Assembly (NCBI GenBank): GCA_026125925.1
Contig: JAHCKF010000198.1
Location: 1-6,733 of the forward strand
DNA from: Pseudolabrys sp.
GTDB taxonomy: Bacteria > Pseudomonadota > Alphaproteobacteria > Rhizobiales > Xanthobacteraceae
DNA: 6,733 nucleotides
Direction: 5' to 3'
Of the stretch, positions 1 to 6,603 are shown piece after piece (within the stretch, counting starts at the first letter, position 1; the number at the start of each line of letters is the position of its first letter). The notes under the pieces are model-generated. The model made no database searches, was not told where the DNA came from, and was given only the letters and a program-made list of their open reading frames with translations. A program made the translations under genes and the position numbers.

Positions 1-599
1 CGCGCAAGGTGTCGGTCGGCGCCTTCGTATCGGGCACTGGCAACCCGCTCGCCAGCATCGTCTCGACCGACCCGGTCTATGTGAATTTCAGCGTCGGCGA
101 GCGCGAGCTGATCGGCATCCGCGCCATGATCGCCGAGCGCGGCCTGACGCCTGAGGACCTCAAGAAGGTGCCGGTGGAAGTCGCGCTGCAGACCGACACC
201 GGCTATCCGCACAAGGGCACGCTCGATTACGCGGCGCCGACGGTCGATGCCTCGACCGGCACGCTGGCCGGCCGCGCCATCCTCAACAATCCCAACAACG
301 TCCTGCTGCCCGGCCTGTTCGTGCGCGTGCGCGTGCCGCTCGGTCCGCCGAAGGATGCGCTGCTGGTGCCGGACACCGCGCTCGGCACCGATCAGGCGGG
401 ACGCTATCTGCTCGTCGTCAACAAGGACAACGTCGTCGAGCAGCGCCGCGTCGAACTCGGGCCGCTCGACGGCACCTTGCAGGTGATCGACAAGGGCGTT
501 GCCGCCGACGACCGCATTATCGTCAACGGCATGCTGCGCGCGGTGCCGGGGCAAAAGGTCGATCCGCAGACGGCGGCCGCGCCGGCCAAGTCCTCGTGA
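1..599 (+). CDS. RND efflux periplasmic adaptor (MexE/OqxA-like), 3' part
   Basis: This is the C-terminal 198 residues of a membrane fusion protein that links an RND pump to an outer-membrane channel across the periplasm. The frame is open to the left edge (first whole codon at base 3), so the true start lies outside the window; the GTG at base 9 is internal. Near the edge, GAFVSGTGNPLASIVSTDPV followed by YVNFSVGERE is the entry into the beta-barrel domain seen in MexE/OqxA-type adaptors. Further on, LDYAAPTVDASTGT and NPNNVLLPGLFVRVRV are the typical barrel and membrane-proximal motifs, and the end (RRVELG, then GMLRAVPGQKV) matches the family C-terminus. The signal peptide, lipoyl and hairpin domains are not visible. 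The stop is 13 bases before the pump ATG, so the two genes are surely co-transcribed. The family call is firm; the substrate is unknown. Confidence 0.93.
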   Translation, partial: RKVSVGAFVSGTGNPLASIVSTDPVYVNFSVGERELIGIRAMIAERGLTPEDLKKVPVEVALQTDTGYPHKGTLDYAAPTVDASTGTLAGRAILNNPNNVLLPGLFVRVRVPLGPPKDALLVPDTALGTDQAGRYLLVVNKDNVVEQRRVELGPLDGTLQVIDKGVAADDRIIVNGMLRAVPGQKVDPQTAAAPAKSS

Positions 600-600
600 C

Positions 601-604
601 GAGG
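601..604 (+). promoter_or_regulatory. Ribosome binding site of the RND pump gene
   Basis: GAGG lies 8 bases before the ATG at 613, in the short gap after the adaptor stop. It supports 613 as the start over the longer open frame that begins at 499 inside the adaptor gene. Confidence 0.6.
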
Positions 605-612
605 GCCGGGCG

Positions 613-3600
613 ATGATCTCCAAATTCTTCATCGAGCGTCCGGTTCTCGCCAACGTCATCGCCATCCTGATGATCGTCATCGGCGGCGTGGCGCTGTTTC
701 AGTTGCCGGTGGCGCAATATCCGGACGTCGTGCCGCCGACCGTGTCGGTGACCACACGTTATCCAGGGGCCAGCGCCCGTACGGTGATCGACACCGTGGC
801 GCTGCCGATCGAGCAGCAGGTCAACGGCGTCGAGGGCATGCTCTACATGCAGTCCTACGCCGCTTCCGACGGCTCCTACAATCTGACCGTCACCTTCAAG
901 ATCGGCACTGACCTCAACTTTGCGCAGGTGCTGGTGCAAAACCGCGTGGCGACCGCGGAAGCGCAATTGCCCTCGGCGGTGCAGGCGCAGGGCGTGGTGG
1001 TGCAGAAGAAGTCGACGTCGATGCTGCAGATCGCGACGCTGACTTCGACCAATCCGAAGCACGACAGCCTGTTCCTGTCGAACTACGCCACCATCAGCCT
1101 CAAGGATGAACTGTCGCGGCTGCCCGGCGTCGGCAGCGTCACGGTGTTCGGCGCCGGCAGCTATGCCATGCGCATCTGGCTCGACCCGCTGAAGATGAAA
1201 TCGCTCGGGCTCAACGTCAACGACGTCGTCAATGCGTTGCAGTCGCAGAACAGCCAGGTGACCGCCGGCCAGATCGGCGCGCCGCCGGGACCCGATACGG
1301 TACCGTTCCAGTACACGCTCAATGTCATCGGCCGTCTCAACGACATCAGCGAATTCGCCGACGTCATCGTCAAGACCGGGCCGACCGGGCAGATCACGCG
1401 CGTGCGCGACGTCGGCACGGTCGAACTCGGCGCGCAAACCTACGGCGCCATCTTCAAGGTCGACAACAAGGCGTCCGCCGGCCTCGGCATCTCGCTGTCG
1501 CCCGGCGCCAATGCGCTCAGCGTCGCCGAAGAGGTCAAGACCCGGCTGGCCGAGCTCTCCAAGAGCTTTCCGCAGGGCATGCAATACGACGTGCCGTTCG
1601 ACGTCACGGTGTTCGTCGATGCTTCGATCCACGAGGTCTACAAGACGCTGGTCGAGGCGGGCATCCTGGTGCTGATCGTCATTCTGGTGTTCCTGCAGGA
1701 CTGGCGCGCCATGCTGGTGCCGGCGACCACGGTGCCGGTGACGATCATCGGCGCCTTCGCCGCCATGGCGGCGATGGGCTTCACCGTGAACTTCGCAACT
1801 TTGTTTGCGATCGTGCTGGCCATCGGCATCGTGGTCGACGACGCCATCATCGTTGTCGAAGGCGCGGCGCATAACATCGATCACGGCATGAACGGTCATG
1901 ACGCCGCCATCGAGGCGATGCGGCTGCTGCTCGGGCCGATCATCGGCATCACGCTGGTGCTGCTGTCGGTGTTCCTGCCGGCGGCGTTCCTGCCTGGCCT
2001 CACCGGGCAGATGTACGCGCAGTTCGCGCTGGTCATCGCCGCCACGGCTCTGATCTCGGCGGTCAACGCCGTGACGCTGAAGCCGACGCAATGCGCGCTG
2101 TGGCTGCGGCCCACCGTGCCGCCGGAAAAGCGCAACCTCTTCTATCGCGGCTTCAACAAGGTCTACGACAAGGCCGAGGGCGCCTATGAGCGGCTGATGA
2201 AGCGGCTGGTCAACCACGCCGGCAAGGTGACGGTGCTGGCGCTCATCGCGATCGGCGTGACGCTGTACGGCTTCTCGCGCATCCCGACCGGCTTCATCCC
2301 GGTGGAAGACCAGGGCTACATGCTGGCCACGGTGCAGTTGCCCGATGGCGCATCGCTGCCGCGCACCCAGGCGGTGATGGAGAAACTCGACGCCATCGCC
2401 CGCAAGAATCCCGGCGTCGATAAGGTCGTGACCATCGCCGGCATTTCGGCGCTCGACAACTCGTCAAACCTGTCGTCGGCGGGCGTCGCCTACATCATCC
2501 TCAAGGACTGGGCTGTGCGCGGCAAGGCACTGAGCCTGTTGCCGATGTACCAGTCGCTGTCGCGCGACGTCGCGGCCATCGAAGAGGCGACGGTGCGCGT
2601 CCTGCCGCCGCCGCCGATCCAGGGCATCGGCAACGCCGCCGGCACCACGGCGCAGATCGAACTGCGCGATTCATCGACCGACTACGTCAAGCTACAGAGC
2701 ATCGTCGATACCTTGATGGATAACGCTGCGTCGCAGTCGAACATTCAGGCGGTGATCTCGTCGTTCCGCGCCAACGTGCCGCAATATCTCGTCGACGTCG
2801 ATCGCGTGAAGGCCCAGGCCGTCGGTGTGCCGGTGGATCAGGTGTTCTCGGCGCTCGGCGGCTATCTCGGCTCGGCCTATGTCAATCAGTTCACCCAGTT
2901 CGGCCGCACCTTCCAGGTAGTGGTGCAGGCGGATTCGCAATTCCGCCTGCGCACGCAGGATCTCGACAACATATCGGTGCGCAACAATCAGGGCAGCATG
3001 ATCCCGCTGTCGACGCTGATCGACATCAAGCCGGTGAGCGGGCCTTCGCTGGTCAGCCTGTACAATCTCTATCCGTCGGCAACGGTGATCACGCTGCCGG
3101 CGCGCGGCCATTCGACGGGTGAAACGATGAGCCTGATGGAGCAGATCGCCAAGCAGTCGTTTCCGCCGAACACGGTTATGGAATGGACCGGGCTGTCGTA
3201 TCAGGAAAAGCTGGTCGGCAATCAGATGTACTTCGTCTTCGCCATGGCGCTGCTCTTGGTTTATCTGGTGCTCGCCGGACAGTATGAGAGCTGGTACCAG
3301 CCGGCCGCGGTTATCCTGGCGGTGCCGATTTCCCTGATCGGACCGGTGCTGACGCTGCTGTTCCTCGGCATCGAAAACAATCTCTATACCCAGATCGGCA
3401 TCGTGCTCCTGATCGCGCTATCGGCCAAGAACGCGATTCTTATCGTCGAGTTCGGCCGCGAGTTGCGCGAAAGCGGCAAGGGCCTGCTGGAGTCCGCGGT
3501 CGAGGCGTCGCGGGCGCGGTTCCGCCCGATTCTCATGACGTCCTTCGCCTTCATCCTCGGCGTGCTGCCGCTGGTGTTGGCGACCGGCGCCGGCGCCAAT

Positions 3601-3756
3601 GCGCGGGCCTCGATCGGCATCACCGTGTTCACCGGCATGCTGGCCTCGACCTGCCTCGCGGTGCTGTTCGTGCCGTCGTTCTTCGTCGTCATCCGCGGGT
3701 TCGAGGAGTGGATGAAGCGCGACAAGGCTGCCCCGCACCCGGCACCGGCGGAATAA
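613..3756 (+). CDS. RND multidrug efflux permease, AcrB/MexF (HAE-1) type
   Basis: This is a proton-driven inner-membrane pump that works as a trimer and exports hydrophobic or amphiphilic compounds through its adaptor and an outer-membrane channel. It has 1047 residues, the usual length (AcrB has 1049). The start MISKFFIERPVLANV is the conserved N-terminus with TM1. TM2-TM6 span about residues 347-505, TM7 starts near 538, and TM8-TM12 run from about 868 to 1030, with the two large periplasmic loops between. The proton-relay residues are present: D409 and D410 in GIVVDDAI (TM4), K939 in SAKNAIL (TM10), and R969 and T976 in RFRPILMTS, equivalent to AcrB D407, D408, K940, R971 and T978. DVVPPTV and FGAGSYAMRIWLDP resemble the MexF/OqxB branch more than AcrB itself. 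It looks intact and functional. The substrate cannot be read from the sequence. No outer-membrane factor gene follows it. Confidence 0.96.
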   Translation: MISKFFIERPVLANVIAILMIVIGGVALFQLPVAQYPDVVPPTVSVTTRYPGASARTVIDTVALPIEQQVNGVEGMLYMQSYAASDGSYNLTVTFKIGTDLNFAQVLVQNRVATAEAQLPSAVQAQGVVVQKKSTSMLQIATLTSTNPKHDSLFLSNYATISLKDELSRLPGVGSVTVFGAGSYAMRIWLDPLKMKSLGLNVNDVVNALQSQNSQVTAGQIGAPPGPDTVPFQYTLNVIGRLNDISEFADVIVKTGPTGQITRVRDVGTVELGAQTYGAIFKVDNKASAGLGISLSPGANALSVAEEVKTRLAELSKSFPQGMQYDVPFDVTVFVDASIHEVYKTLVEAGILVLIVILVFLQDWRAMLVPATTVPVTIIGAFAAMAAMGFTVNFATLFAIVLAIGIVVDDAIIVVEGAAHNIDHGMNGHDAAIEAMRLLLGPIIGITLVLLSVFLPAAFLPGLTGQMYAQFALVIAATALISAVNAVTLKPTQCALWLRPTVPPEKRNLFYRGFNKVYDKAEGAYERLMKRLVNHAGKVTVLALIAIGVTLYGFSRIPTGFIPVEDQGYMLATVQLPDGASLPRTQAVMEKLDAIARKNPGVDKVVTIAGISALDNSSNLSSAGVAYIILKDWAVRGKALSLLPMYQSLSRDVAAIEEATVRVLPPPPIQGIGNAAGTTAQIELRDSSTDYVKLQSIVDTLMDNAASQSNIQAVISSFRANVPQYLVDVDRVKAQAVGVPVDQVFSALGGYLGSAYVNQFTQFGRTFQVVVQADSQFRLRTQDLDNISVRNNQGSMIPLSTLIDIKPVSGPSLVSLYNLYPSATVITLPARGHSTGETMSLMEQIAKQSFPPNTVMEWTGLSYQEKLVGNQMYFVFAMALLLVYLVLAGQYESWYQPAAVILAVPISLIGPVLTLLFLGIENNLYTQIGIVLLIALSAKNAILIVEFGRELRESGKGLLESAVEASRARFRPILMTSFAFILGVLPLVLATGAGANARASIGITVFTGMLASTCLAVLFVPSFFVVIRGFEEWMKRDKAAPHPAPAE

Positions 3757-3766
3757 GCGCCGCCGG
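3745..3766 (+). other. GC-rich hairpin across the RND pump stop codon
   Basis: CCGGCGG (3745-3751) and CCGCCGG (3760-3766) form a perfect 7-bp stem with an 8-base loop that contains the TAA stop. There is no T-run after it, so it is not a standard intrinsic terminator. It may protect the transcript's 3' end or may simply reflect high GC content. The structure is seen in the sequence; any role is inferred. Confidence 0.35.
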
Positions 3767-3872
3767 GCCACAATCTGGTCGCACTCAAAAGGCTATGCTA
3801 GGGGACGGCCCTCAAATCCCCCGGCCCCTTGCTGTGGGCCCCGTTACCGGCCTATGGCCGACGAATGAGCCG
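3757..3872 (+). other. Gap before cpoB; no gene, possible promoter
   Basis: These 116 bases separate the efflux operon from cpoB. They are rich in G and C runs and short stems, such as CGGCC/GGCCG at 3848-3860 around TAT. TTGCTG at 3829 and CTATGG at 3852 are spaced 17 bases apart and could be a weak sigma-70-like pair, but the match is poor. There is no clear operator. The frame of cpoB stays open through the gap back to an ATG at 3708, which overlaps the pump gene. Confidence 0.25.
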
Positions 3873-5060
3873 ATGAACACGAAAACTCCGACTAAGCCCG
3901 CCTCGCTCACGCCCGGCACGCTGTTCCGCTTCAGTTTGGCGATCGCCGTGGGTGCCGCGCTGGTCCTGACGGCGGTTTATTCCGCGCATGCGCAGGACCG
4001 CGGCGGCAACTTCCTCGACAATCTTTTCAACCGCGGCGAAGGCCAGCAACAGCAGCAGCAGGGCGGCTACGACCCCGGTCAGGGGCAGGGCGGCGGCAGC
4101 GGCGACCTGGTCTCGCGCATGGACCGCCTGGAAAACGCGCTGCGCCAGCTCACCGGCACCATCGAACAGTTGCAGTACCGCAATCAGCAGCTCGAGCAGC
4201 AGGTGCGTGCGCTCCAAGGCGGCGGCGCTGGCGGAGGGCTGCCGCCGACCACGGTAGTGCCGAACAACCAGAATCCGATCGTGCCGCCCGGCCAGCAGCC
4301 GGTGGTCCGCCCGGGTGTGCCGGGCGCGTTGCAGCCCTCGAATCCGGTGCAGCCCGGCAAGCGCTCCGACGCCTTCGACCCGTCGCGCAATCCGGCGGCG
4401 CCGGGCGCGCCGCGCACTTTAGGCTCGATCTCCGAAGGCAGCACGCCGCAGATCGCCGCCGACGAGCCGGTCGGCGTTCCGGGCGGCCGCCAGGCCGGCG
4501 CGCCGCTCGATCTGCAGACCTTGTCCGGCACCCAGCCGCCGCCGGCCTCGCCGGTCGTCGACCCTGGTCCCGCGCCCGGTCAGGTCGCCAGCACCAATCC
4601 GGCGCTCGGCATTCCGGCGCCGTCGGCCAATCCGCCGCGTAATGTCACCAACCAGCTCGCGACCTTGCCGCCGACGGCGAGGCCGCAGGACGAATACGAC
4701 CTCGCTTACGGCTATGTGCTGCACAAGGATTATGGGCTGGCCGAACAGGCCTTCCGCGATTTCCTGAAGAAGTATCCGAACGAGGCTCTGGTGCCCGATG
4801 CGCAGTACTGGCTCGGCGAGAGCCTGTTCCAGCGCCAGCGCTACCGCGACGCGGCCGAGTCCTTCCTCGCCGTCTCGACCAAGCACGAGAAGGCCGGCAA
4901 GGCGCCGAATGCTCTGCTGCGGCTGGGCCAGTCGCTCGCCGCCATGAAGCAGAAGGAAGCGGCCTGCGCGACCCTCAACGAGGTCGGCCGCAAATATCCC
5001 AAGGCGCCGGCCAATGTGAAGCGCGGCGTCGAGCAGGAAATCAAGCGCGTCCACTGCTGA
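3873..5060 (+). CDS. cpoB: Tol-Pal associated periplasmic TPR protein CpoB (YbgF)
   Basis: In E. coli, CpoB works in the periplasm with TolA and coordinates peptidoglycan synthesis with outer-membrane constriction at division. I chose the ATG at 3873 (395 residues) because a signal peptide follows: basic start, hydrophobic core at residues 20-36, and likely cleavage after AHA (A40/Q41). In-frame ATGs at 3708 and 3795 would put up to 55 unlikely residues before it. No strong Shine-Dalgarno is visible. The mature protein has a six-Gln run (58-63), a coiled coil (about 78-115, the trimerisation region in the family), a long Pro/Gly/Ala-rich linker (about 116-270), and a TPR domain (273-394) with AEQAFRDFLKKYP, DAQYWLGESLFQ and APNALLRLGQSLA. 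The linker makes it much longer than E. coli CpoB (about 260 residues). tilS and ftsH follow, as in many Hyphomicrobiales, but pal is not the upstream neighbour here. Confidence 0.93.
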   Translation: MNTKTPTKPASLTPGTLFRFSLAIAVGAALVLTAVYSAHAQDRGGNFLDNLFNRGEGQQQQQQGGYDPGQGQGGGSGDLVSRMDRLENALRQLTGTIEQLQYRNQQLEQQVRALQGGGAGGGLPPTTVVPNNQNPIVPPGQQPVVRPGVPGALQPSNPVQPGKRSDAFDPSRNPAAPGAPRTLGSISEGSTPQIAADEPVGVPGGRQAGAPLDLQTLSGTQPPPASPVVDPGPAPGQVASTNPALGIPAPSANPPRNVTNQLATLPPTARPQDEYDLAYGYVLHKDYGLAEQAFRDFLKKYPNEALVPDAQYWLGESLFQRQRYRDAAESFLAVSTKHEKAGKAPNALLRLGQSLAAMKQKEAACATLNEVGRKYPKAPANVKRGVEQEIKRVHC

Positions 5061-5064
5061 TTTC

Positions 5065-5183
5065 TGTCGTCCCCGTGAAGACGGGGACCCATACGCCGCA
5101 GCGCTAGTGGGTTAAGGGTAATCCTCGCCCTGTTTCTATTATAAACTCCGGGATTATGGGTCCCCGCCTTCGCGGGGACGACA
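5065..5183. repeat. 119-bp palindromic element (paired inverted REP-like arms) between cpoB and tilS
   Basis: Two 29-base arms, 5065-5093 and 5155-5183, are inverted copies matching at 27 of 29 positions. Each arm also folds on itself: an 8-bp stem GTCCCCGT/ACGGGGAC with loop GAAG on the left, and GTCCCCGC/GCGGGGAC with loop CTTC on the right. The two differences between arms fall on paired positions, so both hairpins stay perfect. The 61-base middle includes the most AT-rich patch of the area (TATTATAAA near 5137-5145). The element begins 4 bases after the cpoB stop and ends 11 bases before the tilS ATG. Its translations (VVPAKAGTH..., MGPRLRGDD) are peptides I recall as frequent spurious products of dispersed repeats in rhizobial relatives. 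A BIME-like dispersed repeat is the best call; copy number cannot be seen here. Confidence 0.85.
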
Positions 5184-5194
5184 ACCGAGCGCCT

Positions 5195-6463
5195 ATGCCA
5201 GTCAAAGATGCGACGGCAATTTCGGTCAGCGAAGCCAAGGCTCTGTTCGCCGATCTCCAGACGGCGAAGGCGCTGGTGCTTGCCGTGTCGGGCGGGCCCG
5301 ACTCGATGGCGCTGATGGTGCTGATGGCGCGCTGGCGCAAGGCGCTCAAGCGCGGCCCGAAACTCGTCGCCGTCACGGTCGATCACGGCCTGCGCGCCGA
5401 GGCCAAGCGAGAGGCGCGCGATGTCGCCAGGCTTGCCAAAGAACTCGGCCTTGCCCATCGCACCTTGCGCTGGACCGGGTCCAAGCCGAAGACCGGCATT
5501 CCGCAGGCGGCGCGAGAGGCGCGCTACCGCCTGCTGGCCCAGGCCGCGCGGCAAGCCGGCGCCTGCCATGTCCTGACCGCCCACACCCGCGACGATCAGG
5601 CCGAGACCGTGGTGATGCGCATGAGCCGCGGCAGCGGCCTCGCCGGGCTGGCGGGGATGCGGAAGATCTCGGCCTTGCCCTTCGCTCGGCACGCTCCCTC
5701 CCCCCATAGGCGAGCGAACGCTCGCCGTCCGGCGAGCTATGAGGGGGAGAGTTGGGGAGGGGGGTACGCTGTAAACCCAAGGTCCAAAAAAACACCCCCC
5801 CACCAACGCGCTGCGCGCGGCGACCTCCCCCTCAAGGGGGGAGGTGAAAGAAAGGATGGCTCTGCCGTCATCATCCTCGCCCGCCCCCTGCTCGAAGTTC
5901 CCAAAGCCCGGCTGATCGCCACGCTCGAAGCCGCCGCCGTCGGTTTCGCCGAGGATCCGACCAACCGTGACGCCGCCTTCACCCGGGCGCGGCTGCGGGG
6001 TCTGATGCCGCAATTGGCGGCCGAAGGCCTCGACGCCGCGCGGCTCGCGCTGCTGGCCGGGCGGCTCCGCCGCGCCGACGCCGCGATCGAGGCGGTTGTG
6101 GAGATGGTCTGGCACGGCCTGGCGGGTGGGGGTGAAAAGGGGACCCTGATCTTCAACGCCGCCGATCTGGCGCGACTGCCCGGCGAGATCCGGCTGCGGC
6201 TGATCGGCCGCGCGGTGGACCGCCTCGGTACGGAGGGGCCGGTCGAACTGGGCAAGCTCGAAGCGCTGGTCGAGGCGCTCGGCGCGGCCCTCGCCGGTGG
6301 TAACCGCTGGCGCCGCAGTCTGGCCGGTGCCCTGGTAACGCTGCAGCGCGACAACGTGACCGTCGAAACCGCGCCAGCCCGCCGATCGGGGCATGGCGGC
6401 GGGCGCCGAAATGCCTTAACCAAGGGCCGACCCAAAGGCGCGGCAGCGGCAAAATCGCGCTAA
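5195..6463 (+). CDS. tilS: tRNA(Ile)-lysidine synthase TilS, with an in-frame repeat insertion
   Basis: TilS uses ATP to attach lysine to C34 of tRNA-Ile(CAU), making lysidine so that the tRNA reads AUA and is charged with isoleucine. It is cytoplasmic and normally essential. The PP-loop ATP site SGGPDS is at residues 32-37, followed by VTVDHGLR and HTRDDQAETVVMRMSRGSG, all typical of the family. After an interruption the conserved part resumes with ARPLLEVPKARLIATL and EDPTNRDAAFTRARLR. The protein is 422 residues, ending in a basic, Arg/Lys-rich tail. Residues 163-221 have no TilS character and come from a palindromic repeat; without them it would be about 363 residues, normal for alphaproteobacteria. 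I chose the ATG at 5195; an in-frame ATG at 5156 lies within the upstream repeat and would add MGPRLRGDDNRAP, which looks repeat-derived. Neither start has a strong Shine-Dalgarno. The frame is unbroken, so it is probably functional. Confidence 0.94.
   Translation: MPVKDATAISVSEAKALFADLQTAKALVLAVSGGPDSMALMVLMARWRKALKRGPKLVAVTVDHGLRAEAKREARDVARLAKELGLAHRTLRWTGSKPKTGIPQAAREARYRLLAQAARQAGACHVLTAHTRDDQAETVVMRMSRGSGLAGLAGMRKISALPFARHAPSPHRRANARRPASYEGESWGGGYAVNPRSKKTPPHQRAARGDLPLKGGGERKDGSAVIILARPLLEVPKARLIATLEAAAVGFAEDPTNRDAAFTRARLRGLMPQLAAEGLDAARLALLAGRLRRADAAIEAVVEMVWHGLAGGGEKGTLIFNAADLARLPGEIRLRLIGRAVDRLGTEGPVELGKLEALVEALGAALAGGNRWRRSLAGALVTLQRDNVTVETAPARRSGHGGGRRNALTKGRPKGAAAAKSR
5697..5844. 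repeat. Palindromic repeat inserted in frame within tilS
   Basis: The core is bounded by a 9-bp inverted repeat, CCTCCCCCC (5697-5705) and GGGGGGAGG (5836-5844). The left half folds as CTCCCCCCATAG (5698-5709) with 5737-5749, 12 bp with one bulged A, and has a further GCGAGCG/CGCTCGC stem inside. The right half has a perfect 9-bp stem ACCTCCCCC/GGGGGAGGT (5823-5831/5837-5845) and a 5-bp CGCGC/GCGCG stem (about 5808-5820). GTTGG-GGA-GGGGGG (5751-5764) and CCCCCCCACCAAC (5795-5807) are imperfect inverted copies around a 30-base centre, so the element is a pair of facing related units. The non-TilS coding stretch is slightly wider, about 5681-5857 (177 bases, 59 codons). Reverse-strand peptides such as SPLEGEV are ones I recall from repeats in this order. 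Confidence 0.82.
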
Positions 6464-6603
6464 GATATGTGAGAATCGAGCCCTTTCCATGCAGGGACAG
6501 GGTGCCTACATTGCCTGAGGAACGTGGGGACGGTCATTCCCGCGGTTTCGTGTAACCGACAAGCCGCGCCGCCTTGAGCCTTGCGCGCGGGTAGGAACGT
6601 CCG
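6464..6603 (+). other. Gap between tilS and ftsH; leader of ftsH
   Basis: These 140 bases hold no convincing gene. They contain a weak stem CGGTT/AACCG (6543-6547/6554-6558) with a 6-base loop and a 9-codon open frame at 6489 without a ribosome site. I see no T-rich terminator after tilS and no clear sigma-70 or sigma-32 promoter, although ftsH is often heat-inducible. The leader could carry an ftsH promoter that I cannot recognise. Confidence 0.3.
6593..6596 (+). promoter_or_regulatory. Ribosome binding site of ftsH
   Basis: AGGA lies 7 bases before the ATG at 6604, within the sequence TAGGAACG. This is the best Shine-Dalgarno match in the second half of the window and supports the ftsH start. 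Confidence 0.65.

Noticed and set aside
499..612. 38-codon upstream extension of the RND pump
   Set aside because: It overlaps the adaptor gene in another frame, and the conserved pump N-terminus starts exactly at the ATG at 613, which has a Shine-Dalgarno.
523..2217. 564-residue open frame on the minus strand opposite the RND pump gene
   Set aside because: Its His/Arg/Asp-rich composition is typical of an antisense shadow of a high-GC gene, and the plus-strand pump is complete with all key residues.
3708..3872. 55-codon upstream extension of CpoB
   Set aside because: It would bury the signal peptide and overlap the end of the pump gene. The residues are not typical of the family.
5065..5093. 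Left repeat hairpin as an intrinsic terminator of cpoB
   Set aside because: The stem is strong but is followed by ACCCATACG rather than a T-run, and an inverted copy sits downstream, which fits a dispersed repeat better.
5697..5844. Internal tilS palindrome as a CRISPR array, attachment site or insertion sequence
   Set aside because: There are no regularly spaced direct repeats, no integrase or transposase frame, and no visible target-site duplication. The size fits a short non-coding repeat only.
4841..6394. 517-residue minus-strand open frame across the cpoB end, both repeats and tilS
   Set aside because: It is the antisense of two well-supported genes and contains translated repeat peptides (VVPAKAGTH, SPLEGEV). 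It shows no domain and no ribosome site.
6489..6518. Nine-codon open frame (MQGQGAYIA) as a leader peptide for ftsH
   Set aside because: It has no ribosome site and no attenuator-like structure after it; short frames like this occur by chance.
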